From Acidobacteriaceae bacterium (GTDB lineage Bacteria > Acidobacteriota > Terriglobia > Terriglobales > Acidobacteriaceae), in the NCBI GenBank assembly GCA_003151985.1, contig PLZC01000066.1, positions 1-37,433 on the forward strand: a DNA stretch of 37,433 bases. The letters run 5' to 3'. Made by a program: the position numbers and the translations under genes. The notes below the pieces were generated by a model that did no database searches, had not been told where the DNA came from, and was given only the letters and a program-made list of their open reading frames with translations. This document shows, one piece after another, positions 8,250-16,084 of the stretch (position 1 is its first letter; every line of letters begins with the position of its first letter).

Positions 8250-9239
8250 CTAAGGCGCGTAGCCGTTGGCGCGGAACCATTCGATGGCGGCGCGCATGGC
8301 GGGGTAGATGGGCATGATGCGGAATCCGAGTTCCTGCTGTGCGTGAGCGCTTGAGGCGAACATTTTCTTGCGGCCCATGCGGACCTCTTCCAGTGTTGCG
8401 CGGGGTTCGCGTCCGCGGATGCGGCCTGTGATCCACTCCTCGAAGAAGGCATAGGTTGCCGCGACGGCAAAGGGAATTTTCACCGTGGGTGATGGAATGC
8501 CGGTGATCGCGGACATCTTGTCGAGAATCTGCTTGAGGGTGAGGTTTTCGCCGCCGAGGATATAACGGTGACCGGGCGTGCCCTTGGTTAGAGCCGCCAC
8601 GTGGGTGCGGGCCACCTCGGCGACATCCACCAGGTTGAGCCCGGTGTCCATGTAGGCGGGGAATTTGCCCTTGAGAAAGTCCACAAAGATGCGGCCAGTT
8701 GGCGTGGGCTTGGCGTCGTTGGGGCCGATGGGCGTGGTGGGGTTGAGGATGATGACGTGTTGGCCGTCTTTGGCTGCGGCGATCGCGTGCTGCTCGGCCA
8801 TGAACTTCGAGCGCTTGTAATGGCCGACCATGTCGCGCAGCGAAACCGGAGTGTCCTCGTTGATGACCAGGCCATCGGTGCGAAAGTGCATGGTGGCTAC
8901 GCTCGAGGTGTAGACGAAGCGCGGCACGCCAGCCTCGCGGGCCATTTTCAGCAGCTCGCGAGTGCCATCCACGTTGGCCCGGTACATCGCCTCAGGATCG
9001 CGAATCCACAGCCGATAGTCGGCAGCTACATGGACCACAGCGTCGCATCCGGCTAGTGCCGGTGCGAACGTGTCGGGCTGAGCCAGGTCGCCAACTTCGG
9101 TTTCTCCGGGGATTCCTTCGAGGTTGGCAAGATTGCTGGTCTTGCGTACGAGCATGAGGAGATCAGCGCCCTCGGCGGCCAGTGCCTTGGCCACATGGTG
9201 ACCTACAAATCCGGTTGCGCCTGTAAGGAAAATCTTCAT
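8250..9239 (-). CDS. hpnA: Hopanoid-associated sugar epimerase HpnA
   Basis: This is an extended short-chain dehydrogenase/NAD-dependent epimerase of 329 residues. The N-terminus MKIFLTGATGFVGHHVAKAL contains the GxxGxxG NAD(P) motif. The active-site Tyr-Lys pair appears as HYKRSKFMAE near residue 140, preceded by the Ser-containing VYTSSVATM. The family (HpnA) is found in hopanoid clusters and has been tied to sugar-type modification of the side chain; its exact reaction is not settled. ATG at 9239 lies 14 nt after the preceding stop, so it is co-transcribed with the upstream genes. The match to HpnA rather than a generic epimerase rests on both sequence feel and context. Confidence 0.88.
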   Translation of the reverse strand: MKIFLTGATGFVGHHVAKALAAEGADLLMLVRKTSNLANLEGIPGETEVGDLAQPDTFAPALAGCDAVVHVAADYRLWIRDPEAMYRANVDGTRELLKMAREAGVPRFVYTSSVATMHFRTDGLVINEDTPVSLRDMVGHYKRSKFMAEQHAIAAAKDGQHVIILNPTTPIGPNDAKPTPTGRIFVDFLKGKFPAYMDTGLNLVDVAEVARTHVAALTKGTPGHRYILGGENLTLKQILDKMSAITGIPSPTVKIPFAVAATYAFFEEWITGRIRGREPRATLEEVRMGRKKMFASSAHAQQELGFRIMPIYPAMRAAIEWFRANGYAP

Positions 9240-9253
9240 AAGTCAGCTGGCTC

Positions 9254-9907
9254 TTACCAGAGCTTTTCCCCCGGCTCTATCTTGCATTCCTTCACGGGCT
9301 GCGGGCGCTTGCGGTCGAAGTTGGTCTCCCAGCACTCATTCAGCACAGAACAATAGCAGGCATGATAAGTGATATCGTCGGAGTCTCTGGCTATGTTGAA
9401 GGTGTTGAAGAGATCAAGGCCGTTTTTATCCGGCTTGATGGTAATAGGATCAATCTCTTGATGGGCGGGCAACACGAGCCCTGAGACATTGGAATAGAGA
9501 AGTTGTGTGTGTCCGCCTCTTTTAGCCTTGAGCAGGGCCGCGGAGCAACAAGCCCGAAAGAGCGCTTCATCGTTGGTATAGACAGTGCCTTTGTAGCGCA
9601 TCTCAAACCGGTCGATGATGGCCGGACCGACGCCGCCATTGCTGATTAGCATTCGAAAAAACGGCTTACTGGATGCGTCAAACTCGGTCCCGGAAACCAT
9701 CAGAAGCGGCAGAGTGCTGGCTTCAACCAACTTCTGGTTCTGTTCCACCATCTGCTCCATTGTCTTGCCGTGCCCGATGGAGACTACGAGCGACACTACG
9801 GAAATGACGATTGCGCTGACACCGACGATCACGTCCATCCAGGGAATGCCGCTTCCATGGCCATGATGACTATGGCCGTGGTCGAGCACGGGCATTAATT
9901 CGGGCAC
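9254..9907 (-). CDS. Single-pass membrane protein with His-rich N-terminus, unknown function
   Basis: This 217-residue protein begins with a His-rich cytosolic or periplasmic tail (DHGHSHHGHGSG, residues 9-20). One hydrophobic segment follows (MDVIVGVSAIVISVVSLVVSIG, about 24-45), then a soluble domain of about 165 residues. The domain has scattered Cys (FRACCSAALL, ACYCSVLNECWE) and ends in EPGEKLW. The GTG at 9907 is chosen because GAGGGGG sits 5 nt upstream; ATG at 9895 is the alternative. The His cluster could bind metal, though this is only suggestive. It lies between hpnA and the Sm-like gene inside the hopanoid cluster, 14 nt upstream of hpnA. I do not recognise the family. Confidence 0.72.
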   Translation of the reverse strand: MPELMPVLDHGHSHHGHGSGIPWMDVIVGVSAIVISVVSLVVSIGHGKTMEQMVEQNQKLVEASTLPLLMVSGTEFDASSKPFFRMLISNGGVGPAIIDRFEMRYKGTVYTNDEALFRACCSAALLKAKRGGHTQLLYSNVSGLVLPAHQEIDPITIKPDKNGLDLFNTFNIARDSDDITYHACYCSVLNECWETNFDRKRPQPVKECKIEPGEKLW

Positions 9908-10038
9908 TTTGTCCCCCTCAAGGCATCCTGTATATGAGGCGACAACTGCGGATGTTCTTCACCCTCGATGCCCCCTTCCATTTTGCATGTCCCATGGTAG
10001 ATGGTTGCAAAAAGATCTCAAAGCTGATCGCTGGTCAG

Positions 10039-10467
10039 TTACTCCAATGCATCCGGGGCTAACGCTATGTTTTTTTCGCCGGCGGCTTTTTTTTCGTTGT
10101 AGGCTTTGACCCAGTCTTCCCAGTGCTTGCCGGCGGCGCGGTCCTTGCCGGTGAACTCTAGGCGGGCGATGTCGGCGTAACTTACTTTGCGCTTCTCGGG
10201 GGCCTTGGGGGTGAAGTACTGCAGGTAAGAGTCGGCCAAACTGGCGCCGGTGATGCGGTTGAAGATGTAGGCTTCAATGCGCTCGCCATTTTTGAGCGTA
10301 AGCGTGACGTCGCCGCGATAGTCGAATGCCTGCTCGAGGGCCTGGCGCAGGTCTTCTTCACCGGCAAGCTCGGGGACCAAGCCTTCAAGCTGCTCATGTG
10401 CGAATCCTGGGGCCAGTTCCAGCGCCTCGACCTGCTCCCTGGTGTACTTCTTCAATTCGGCGGTCAT
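10039..10467 (-). CDS. Small conserved protein, possible Sm-like fold, coupled to hpnH
   Basis: This is a 142-residue soluble protein without a signal peptide. The central part DYRGDVTLTLKNGERIEAYIFNR (about residues 48-70) resembles a beta-rich Sm-like or Rof-like barrel strand pattern. A conserved-looking tail follows: VSYADIARLEFTGKD, then AAGKHWEDWVKAY. Its start codon overlaps the hpnH stop by 4 nt (ATGA), so translation should be coupled and expression matched to HpnH. That tight link suggests a helper or regulatory role in hopanoid side-chain assembly, which is inference. I cannot name the family with confidence. 9908-10038 downstream is non-coding. Confidence 0.75.
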   Translation of the reverse strand: MTAELKKYTREQVEALELAPGFAHEQLEGLVPELAGEEDLRQALEQAFDYRGDVTLTLKNGERIEAYIFNRITGASLADSYLQYFTPKAPEKRKVSYADIARLEFTGKDRAAGKHWEDWVKAYNEKKAAGEKNIALAPDALE

Positions 10468-11582
10468 ACGTTGGTCTCCTCGAGGGCGCGCTGGGTTTCT
10501 TCTATGGTGACAAGCGTTGCCGGGCCATGCGGCGCGGGCTCGCTGAGCAGTTTCAGTGCGTGGTCGTCGCGATAGAGGCTGAAGTTACCCTTCACCATGT
10601 CCCAGAATCCCTTGATCGACCCGAAGCCATCCATTACTGCCGTGGTTTCGTAACCGCAACTGACCATGCAGTTGGCGCATTTGGGGTTGCCGCTGGCCAC
10701 GCCGTACTCTTCCCATTTTGTGGATTCCAGCAGTTCCTTGTAGCTCTCGGTGTAGCCGTCCTGAAGCAGGTAGCAGGGTTTCTGCCAGCCAAAGATGCTG
10801 AAGGCCGGCATTCCCCATGCCGTGCAGTCGTAATTTCGCTTGCCCATCAGGAATTCGAGGAAAAGCGGCGACATATTGAATTTCCAGGTCGGCTTGCGGT
10901 TGGAGAGGATGGCGCGGAAGAGACGCCGCACACGGGCACGGCCCATGAAGTGTTTCTGGTCAGGAGCCTTGTCGTAGCTGTAGCCGGGCGAGAGCACAAT
11001 ACCCTCGACGCCCATGGACATGACCTCGTCGAAGAAGGCGCGAACGCTGTTGGGATCGGTGCCATCGAAGAAGGTGGCGTTGGTGGTAACGCGGAAGCCG
11101 CGCTTGACGGCCTCCTGGATGCCTTCCACTGCGATGTCGTATCCACCCTCGCGGCAGACCGAGAAGTCGTGGTGCTCGCGCTGGCCGTCAAGGTGGACCG
11201 AGAAAGTGAGGTACTTGGAGGGAGTGAATTCGGGCAGGCGGCGCTTGAGTTCGAGAGCGTTGGTGCAGAGGTAGATGTATTTCTTGCGGGCAATGAGGCC
11301 GTTGACGATCTCGACAATCTGCGGGTGTAGCAGCGGCTCGCCACCGGGAATCGCGACCATTGGAGCGCCGCACTCCTCGACTGCGGCGAAGCATTCTTCG
11401 GGGCTGAGTTGCTTCTTCAAGATATGTGGTGGATATTGCACCTTGCCGCACCCGGCGCAGGCCAGGTTGCAGCGGAAAAGCGGCTCGAGCATGAGCGTCA
11501 AGGGATAACGCTTGTTGCCGGCAAATTTCTTCTTCAACACATAAGTTGCAACCGTCCACATTTGGGAGATTGGAACAGCCAT
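10464..11582 (-). CDS. hpnH: Radical SAM adenosylhopane synthase HpnH
   Basis: HpnH joins the 5'-deoxyadenosyl group to the hopene skeleton to form adenosylhopane, the first committed step of extended C35 hopanoids. The radical SAM cluster motif CNLACAGC gives Cys38, Cys42 and Cys45, binding the [4Fe-4S] cluster. The SAM-contact GGEPLL is near residue 98. A C-terminal Cys group (CANCMVSCGYE) is characteristic of this family. The length of 372 aa fits. ATG at 11582 is only 7 nt after the shc stop, so cyclase and HpnH are made from one transcript, with product passing directly between consecutive enzymes. Confidence 0.95.
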   Translation of the reverse strand: MAVPISQMWTVATYVLKKKFAGNKRYPLTLMLEPLFRCNLACAGCGKVQYPPHILKKQLSPEECFAAVEECGAPMVAIPGGEPLLHPQIVEIVNGLIARKKYIYLCTNALELKRRLPEFTPSKYLTFSVHLDGQREHHDFSVCREGGYDIAVEGIQEAVKRGFRVTTNATFFDGTDPNSVRAFFDEVMSMGVEGIVLSPGYSYDKAPDQKHFMGRARVRRLFRAILSNRKPTWKFNMSPLFLEFLMGKRNYDCTAWGMPAFSIFGWQKPCYLLQDGYTESYKELLESTKWEEYGVASGNPKCANCMVSCGYETTAVMDGFGSIKGFWDMVKGNFSLYRDDHALKLLSEPAPHGPATLVTIEETQRALEETNV

Positions 11583-11589
11583 ATTTTTG

Positions 11590-13611
11590 TTATCCTCCAG
11601 CGCCGAGAGCGACGCGATCCATGGCCCGCTTGTAGCCGGTCAAGGCAAGCAGCGGGAAATATTGTCGATACATTACATAAGCCAGATAAAAGACCCGGGG
11701 GAAGCCTGTGCCTGTGATGATTCCCTGGCGCGTCTTTCCCTCACCCATCGATTCGTCCCAACTGCCGCCCGCGGCCTGGCGGGTGAGCAGCCAGCGCACG
11801 CCCTTGGCTAGGGAGTCGGAGCGGTCGTCTCCGGCGGCTAGGAGGCCGAGCAATGCCCAGGCCGTTTGCGAAGGGGTGCTGGTTCCGACACCGCGCGTGT
11901 TCGGGTCGTCGTAGCTGCCGCAAGTTTCGCCCCATCCGCCGTCGGGATTCTGCACCATGCGAATCCACTCCGCGGCCTGCTGGATCTGGGGCTCAAGATG
12001 ATCGACACCGATCGCGTCGAGCCCGCGCAGTACGAGGAAGGTGCCGTAGATGTAGTTGACTCCCCAACGGCCGAACCAACTTCCATCCGGCTCCTGCTGG
12101 GAGAAGATGAACTTGATGGCCTTTTCGACCCGCTTGTCGGCGCGGGTGTAGCCGTAGGTCGCAAGCATCTCCAACATGCGCCCGGTAATGTCCACCGTGG
12201 GCGGGTCAAGCATGGCGTTGTGATCGGCAAAGGGGATGTACTGGAAGATCATCTTGGTGTTGTCTTTGTCGAAGCTTCCCCAACCGCCGTTGCGGCACTG
12301 CATGGCGAACTCCCACTCAATAGCTCGTTGCTCGACCTGGTGCTGATAACGCTCACGGGGGTTGTCGACCTTGTTCAACGCGAGCAGGACCTGAGCGGTG
12401 TCGTCGGTGTCTGGATAAAACTCGTTGTTGTACTCGAAGTACCAGCCGCCGGGCTCGGTCTTCGGGGCTTTCACAGACCAATCGCCTTTGTGGCGAACTT
12501 CCTTGGACAGGAGCCAATCGGCGGCTTTGATCATGCGCGGATCCGTGCGCGGCAGGCCAGCCTCTCCTAACGCGTAGACTGCCTGTGCGGTGTCCCAAAC
12601 GGGCGAGACGGCGGGCTGCATGCGGAAAGTCGGCTCGGGCATTTCATCGTTGGCGGGCTCTTCGATTCCAAGCTTCTCAAACTCGTCGCGGGCGCGGATG
12701 ACCTGCGGATCGTCCTCGGAGTAGCCGAGGCAGCGGAGCGCGATAATCGCATTCAACATGGCCGGATAAATGGCGCCGAGCCCGTCGGTCATTTCCAGGC
12801 GCGCGAGCATCCAATTTTCGGCTTTCTTGAGAGCCAACCGGCGAAGCGGACGAATATGCACCGCTTCGGCCCAATGCATGATGCGGTCGAGGATGATGAA
12901 GAAGTTGCGCCAAGAGATGATTGCCTTACGGTCCATGCGGAGGCGGAGAGTCGAATTGGCGCGGCCGCCGACATAGAGCTCGTCGATTCCCTGGTCGGCG
13001 GGAATTCTCTTGAAGGGCTTCTTGGCATAAATGATGGCCAAGGGAACGAGAATCGAGCGCGACCATGAAGAAATCTCGTAGATATTGAAGTAGAACCAAT
13101 TGGGAAAAAGCACGATCTCCGGTGGAATGGCGGGGACCGCGTCGTAGTCATATTCGCCCAGCGCGCAGAGATACATCTTGGTGAAGGTGTTGCACTCGAC
13201 GACGCCGCCATGCTCCAAAACCCACTCGCGGCATTTGGTCAATCGCCTATCGGTTGCCGGGATGCCCAAGAGCTTGGCAGAGGAATAGCATTTGACCGAG
13301 AGCGAGATGTTTCCCGGACCACCGGGATATATGCTCCAACTGCCGTTTTCGTTCTGGTAGCGCATGATCTCGGCAAGGGCACGATTCAGACGGCCAAGAT
13401 CGCCGCTTTCGAGCAGCGTGTGGAGGAAGATGTAGTCGGCCTCGAGCATGGCATCGGCTTCAAGTTCCCCGCACCAATAGCCTTCAGGATGCTGCTGAGA
13501 GAGAAGAAACTCCCGCGATTGAACGATGGCCGACTCGACGTCCGCCAAGTCCGCATCGAGCCGCCCGAACCGGGGCGCCGCGCTACGTGTCATCCGATGA
13601 ATTATGGTCAT
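11590..13611 (-). CDS. shc: Squalene-hopene cyclase
   Basis: Shc (also HpnF) cyclises squalene to hopene and hopanol at the cytoplasmic membrane. The protein is 673 residues, close to the family norm of 630-680. The catalytic acid motif DTDD is at residues 401-404 (YPDTDDTAQ). Several QW repeats are visible: QQHPEGYW at the N-terminus, QNENGSW near 86, QCRNGGWGSF, QQEPDGSWFGRW, VQNPDGGWGE and RQAAGGSWDE. ATG at 13611 is used; a second ATG six codons in is possible. It follows ispH by 95 bp on the same strand and leads the run of hopanoid genes, so ispH may share its promoter. Confidence 0.97.
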   Translation of the reverse strand: MTIIHRMTRSAAPRFGRLDADLADVESAIVQSREFLLSQQHPEGYWCGELEADAMLEADYIFLHTLLESGDLGRLNRALAEIMRYQNENGSWSIYPGGPGNISLSVKCYSSAKLLGIPATDRRLTKCREWVLEHGGVVECNTFTKMYLCALGEYDYDAVPAIPPEIVLFPNWFYFNIYEISSWSRSILVPLAIIYAKKPFKRIPADQGIDELYVGGRANSTLRLRMDRKAIISWRNFFIILDRIMHWAEAVHIRPLRRLALKKAENWMLARLEMTDGLGAIYPAMLNAIIALRCLGYSEDDPQVIRARDEFEKLGIEEPANDEMPEPTFRMQPAVSPVWDTAQAVYALGEAGLPRTDPRMIKAADWLLSKEVRHKGDWSVKAPKTEPGGWYFEYNNEFYPDTDDTAQVLLALNKVDNPRERYQHQVEQRAIEWEFAMQCRNGGWGSFDKDNTKMIFQYIPFADHNAMLDPPTVDITGRMLEMLATYGYTRADKRVEKAIKFIFSQQEPDGSWFGRWGVNYIYGTFLVLRGLDAIGVDHLEPQIQQAAEWIRMVQNPDGGWGETCGSYDDPNTRGVGTSTPSQTAWALLGLLAAGDDRSDSLAKGVRWLLTRQAAGGSWDESMGEGKTRQGIITGTGFPRVFYLAYVMYRQYFPLLALTGYKRAMDRVALGAGG

Positions 13612-13706
13612 GCGGTTTTGAATCGCCTCAGTTTCTCTCCGGTCTACCCAGATTCGTGCCTCGGCTCTGTCTTGGATGCGGGTGCGAACCGGTTCAGCGA
13701 GTTGAT

Positions 13707-14735
13707 TTACCGGACGGGAACAGCCTCTGCTCCCCCAGCGCTCCCGATTGCCTGCACGATCTCCGGTGGCAGTCCGAAACGGACATTTTCGGGCATGACT
13801 TCAACTTCTTCGACGTATGTAAACCCGTTTTGACGCAAATAATTCACCACGTCCTCGACCAGCACTTCAGGCGCGGACGCTCCGGCCGTAACCGCAACAC
13901 TCGTAACGTCTTTGAGCCACGATGGATCGATTGCCTGTGAGTTGTCAATAAGATAACCGATGGTTCCCAGGTTGCGCGAGACTTCGACGAGCCGGTTGGA
14001 GTTTGAACTGTTGGTGGAACCAACCACAAGAACGAGTTCCGCGTTGTGGGCTACGTTGCGCACCGCGACCTGGCGGTTTTCCGTGGCGTAGCAAATATCC
14101 TGCGAGTGGGGGCCGACTATATTGGGAAATTTGAGCTTAAGGGCGTGGATGATGTCCCGCGCCTCATCGAGACTCAAGGTGGTCTGTGTCAAATAGGCCA
14201 CGCGGTTGGGATCGGGGATTTTCAATGCCGCAACTTCAGCGACGTTTGAAACTACCTGCGTAGCTTCGGGCGCTTCTCCCAGCGTGCCTTCGATCTCGTC
14301 GTGGTCGCGGTGACCGATGAGTACCAGCGAATAGCCTTGCTTGGCGAACTTGACGGCCTCGATATGTACCTTGGTGACTAGCGGACAGGTGGCGTCAATG
14401 ACCTTGAGGCCGCGACCTTTGCTCAACGCGCGCACGGCGGGAGAGACTCCGTGCGCTGAGTAGATTACGCGCTGGCCGTCGGGCACGTCGTCGATTTCAT
14501 GAACAAAAATCGCGCCTTTCTCAGCCAGCTCGTTCACAACATAGCGGTTATGCACGATTTCCCGGCGGACATAAATTGGAGCGCCGAAGGTTTCCAGTGC
14601 GATCTTGACGATATCGATCGCGCGCACAACGCCTGCGCAAAAGCCGCGAGGCTTGAGCAACAACACCCGCTTCTGACCAGGGGAAGTCTTGGCGATGTTT
14701 CCGTTCGAGATGGAATCGAAGACAGTAACGGTCAC
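13707..14735 (-). CDS. ispH: 4-hydroxy-3-methylbut-2-enyl diphosphate reductase IspH
   Basis: IspH performs the last MEP-pathway step, giving IPP and DMAPP for farnesyl diphosphate and hence hopanoids. The three iron-sulfur Cys contexts are present: PRGFCAGVVRAID, IDATCPLV and QDICYATENRQ. HGVSP, the TQTTLS segment and SSNSNRLVEV are also typical. I chose GTG at 14735 (342 aa), preceded by GGAG at a short distance. The frame stays open to a TTG at 14828, but those extra residues have no family counterpart, and the conserved domain begins about 20 residues after the GTG. It lies just upstream of shc on the same strand; its 5' region is shared with a divergent gene starting at 14863. Confidence 0.94.
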   Translation of the reverse strand: MTVTVFDSISNGNIAKTSPGQKRVLLLKPRGFCAGVVRAIDIVKIALETFGAPIYVRREIVHNRYVVNELAEKGAIFVHEIDDVPDGQRVIYSAHGVSPAVRALSKGRGLKVIDATCPLVTKVHIEAVKFAKQGYSLVLIGHRDHDEIEGTLGEAPEATQVVSNVAEVAALKIPDPNRVAYLTQTTLSLDEARDIIHALKLKFPNIVGPHSQDICYATENRQVAVRNVAHNAELVLVVGSTNSSNSNRLVEVSRNLGTIGYLIDNSQAIDPSWLKDVTSVAVTAGASAPEVLVEDVVNYLRQNGFTYVEEVEVMPENVRFGLPPEIVQAIGSAGGAEAVPVR

Positions 14736-14862
14736 ATCTCCAAGTATACCAATGAGTGCATCGAAGGGATAGAGAAGAGACCATTTACGAACCAAACGAC
14801 CAAACCAGCACCCCAAGCGAGAATTCAAACCGTCTCTGACAAATCACAAGGGAGGTCCTCGA

Positions 14863-15303
14863 ATGCGCATTTACTCTGCGCTCATGACCTGTTTCGGGCT
14901 CAGGCGAAGGATTCGCGTCATTCTGGTGGCCACAGGTATCTGTGTTGCCGCCGGCCTTCATGCGGGGGCGCAAGAACGTGTCAAGGCTCCCGGGGCTCCC
15001 TGCCGGGGCGCAGGTTCACCCAATCTGACCACACAGTGCTTCGTTGCCAATGCCAGGCGAGCTGACAGGGACCTGATGCGGATGCTTCGCGTATTGAGCA
15101 TTCAATTGAAGCCGGAAGAATATGAAAAGCTCCAGGCAGCTGAACAGCATTGGTACCTTTTCCGTTCCGCTAACTGCGAAGCCGAGCAGGTTCTATATAC
15201 GCAGACGAGTACGGCGTCGTTGGCCTATGCGGCCTGTGCCGAGGCTGAGACCCGACAACGTGTTGACGAACTCAAGGTGATGTATGCGTGGCTGTTCAAA
15301 TAG
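14863..15303 (+). CDS. Small secreted LprI-like protein (DUF1311 type)
   Basis: This 146-residue protein has a long N-terminal signal (RRRIRVILVATGICVAAGLHAGA), so it is periplasmic. The mature part shows the LprI/DUF1311 pattern. C-x(9)-C near the start is followed by a two-helix region with LKPEEYEKLQAAEQHWYLFRSANCEAE, where Trp, Arg and Cys fall in the usual order, and then AYAACAEAETRQRVDEL. Four mature Cys could form two disulfides. Some family members inhibit lysozyme, but many have unknown roles, so no function is claimed. GGAGG sits about 8 nt before ATG 14863. It is divergent from ispH. Confidence 0.75.
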   Translation: MRIYSALMTCFGLRRRIRVILVATGICVAAGLHAGAQERVKAPGAPCRGAGSPNLTTQCFVANARRADRDLMRMLRVLSIQLKPEEYEKLQAAEQHWYLFRSANCEAEQVLYTQTSTASLAYAACAEAETRQRVDELKVMYAWLFK

Positions 15304-15444
15304 GGGTTAATCGACACATCCCAAGCGGCCGTCTTTGAATCGCAATTACTTGCAGGGGTTTGAATGAGCAAAAGACGCGGCAAGAATGAGGCATTGGGCT
15401 TTAGACTTTGAAGCACCAGTGCAGGACTTACCGGAGGCGAGAGC

Positions 15445-16001
15445 TTGCTTATTCAATTCACGCTCGACTTGTTCAAAGGCCTGGCCCAGGCAGCGAGCAA
15501 TCTGGGAACAGTTTTTGCACTTGGCGCCGCCGCTTTCTGGTTTTTTCGTACCAGCAAGTCAAAACAGCGAATACAATTCGATCTCGGCTGCAAGGTCTAC
15601 GCTCTCGCGAACAATCTCAATGAGAAAGTTGCCGAAATCCAGTTTTGCTTTGAAACAAGGGCTTCGTTGAACATCGCATCTATAACTTGACCGTGTCGGT
15701 CCATTCTCTCAAGTCGGAGCAAGAGTTGGAGATCAAGAGTGAAACGGGAGAATTGCAGTTCCACAGGAGGATACTTGCCAAGACAAACATTCCTCCTCCC
15801 CTTGGCGAGCACTATTTCATACGGCCGGGAATTCGCCAGGTGATAACGCACATCGTGCCGATCAACGCGCATCCGTCCCTGATTCGCGTTACGGCGGGGT
15901 TTTACTATGTTGAGCGAGGCGCGTCCCCGCATACTGCGCGGCGTGTGTTTTCCACGGACACGAGTCATTCCGTGAAGACCTCACAGGTTTATGCCGGCTA
16001 A
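15445..16001 (+). pseudogene. Membrane-anchored protein gene split by a frameshift
   Basis: Two frames read as one protein. Frame A starts at TTG 15445 with an ideal GGAGG 7 nt upstream (15433-15437). It gives one hydrophobic helix (LGTVFALGAAAFWFF), then basic SKSKQRIQFDLGCKVYAL and AEIQFCFET. Frame B continues as KGFVEHRIYNLTVSVHSL and runs to TAA 16001 through HYFIRPGIRQVITHIVPIN and HPSLIRVTAGFYYV. A single missing base near 15656-15658 (GAA AC? AAG GGC) restores one continuous protein of about 185 residues with an N-terminal anchor. It is either a recent pseudogene or a sequencing/assembly error. The function is not recognised. 15304-15444 upstream has no gene. Confidence 0.7.
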
Positions 16002-16084
16002 TCGCGATTTGGATCAAACCCCGCCGAATTCCTCAACAGCCGGCCGACTGACTGCCATCCTGCCGCGATACTCTAGAAGCCAAC

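Noticed and set aside
10326-11330. Long open frame on the plus strand opposite hpnH
   Set aside because: It is antisense to a clear radical SAM gene, has no family motifs, and is explained by GC-rich codon bias.
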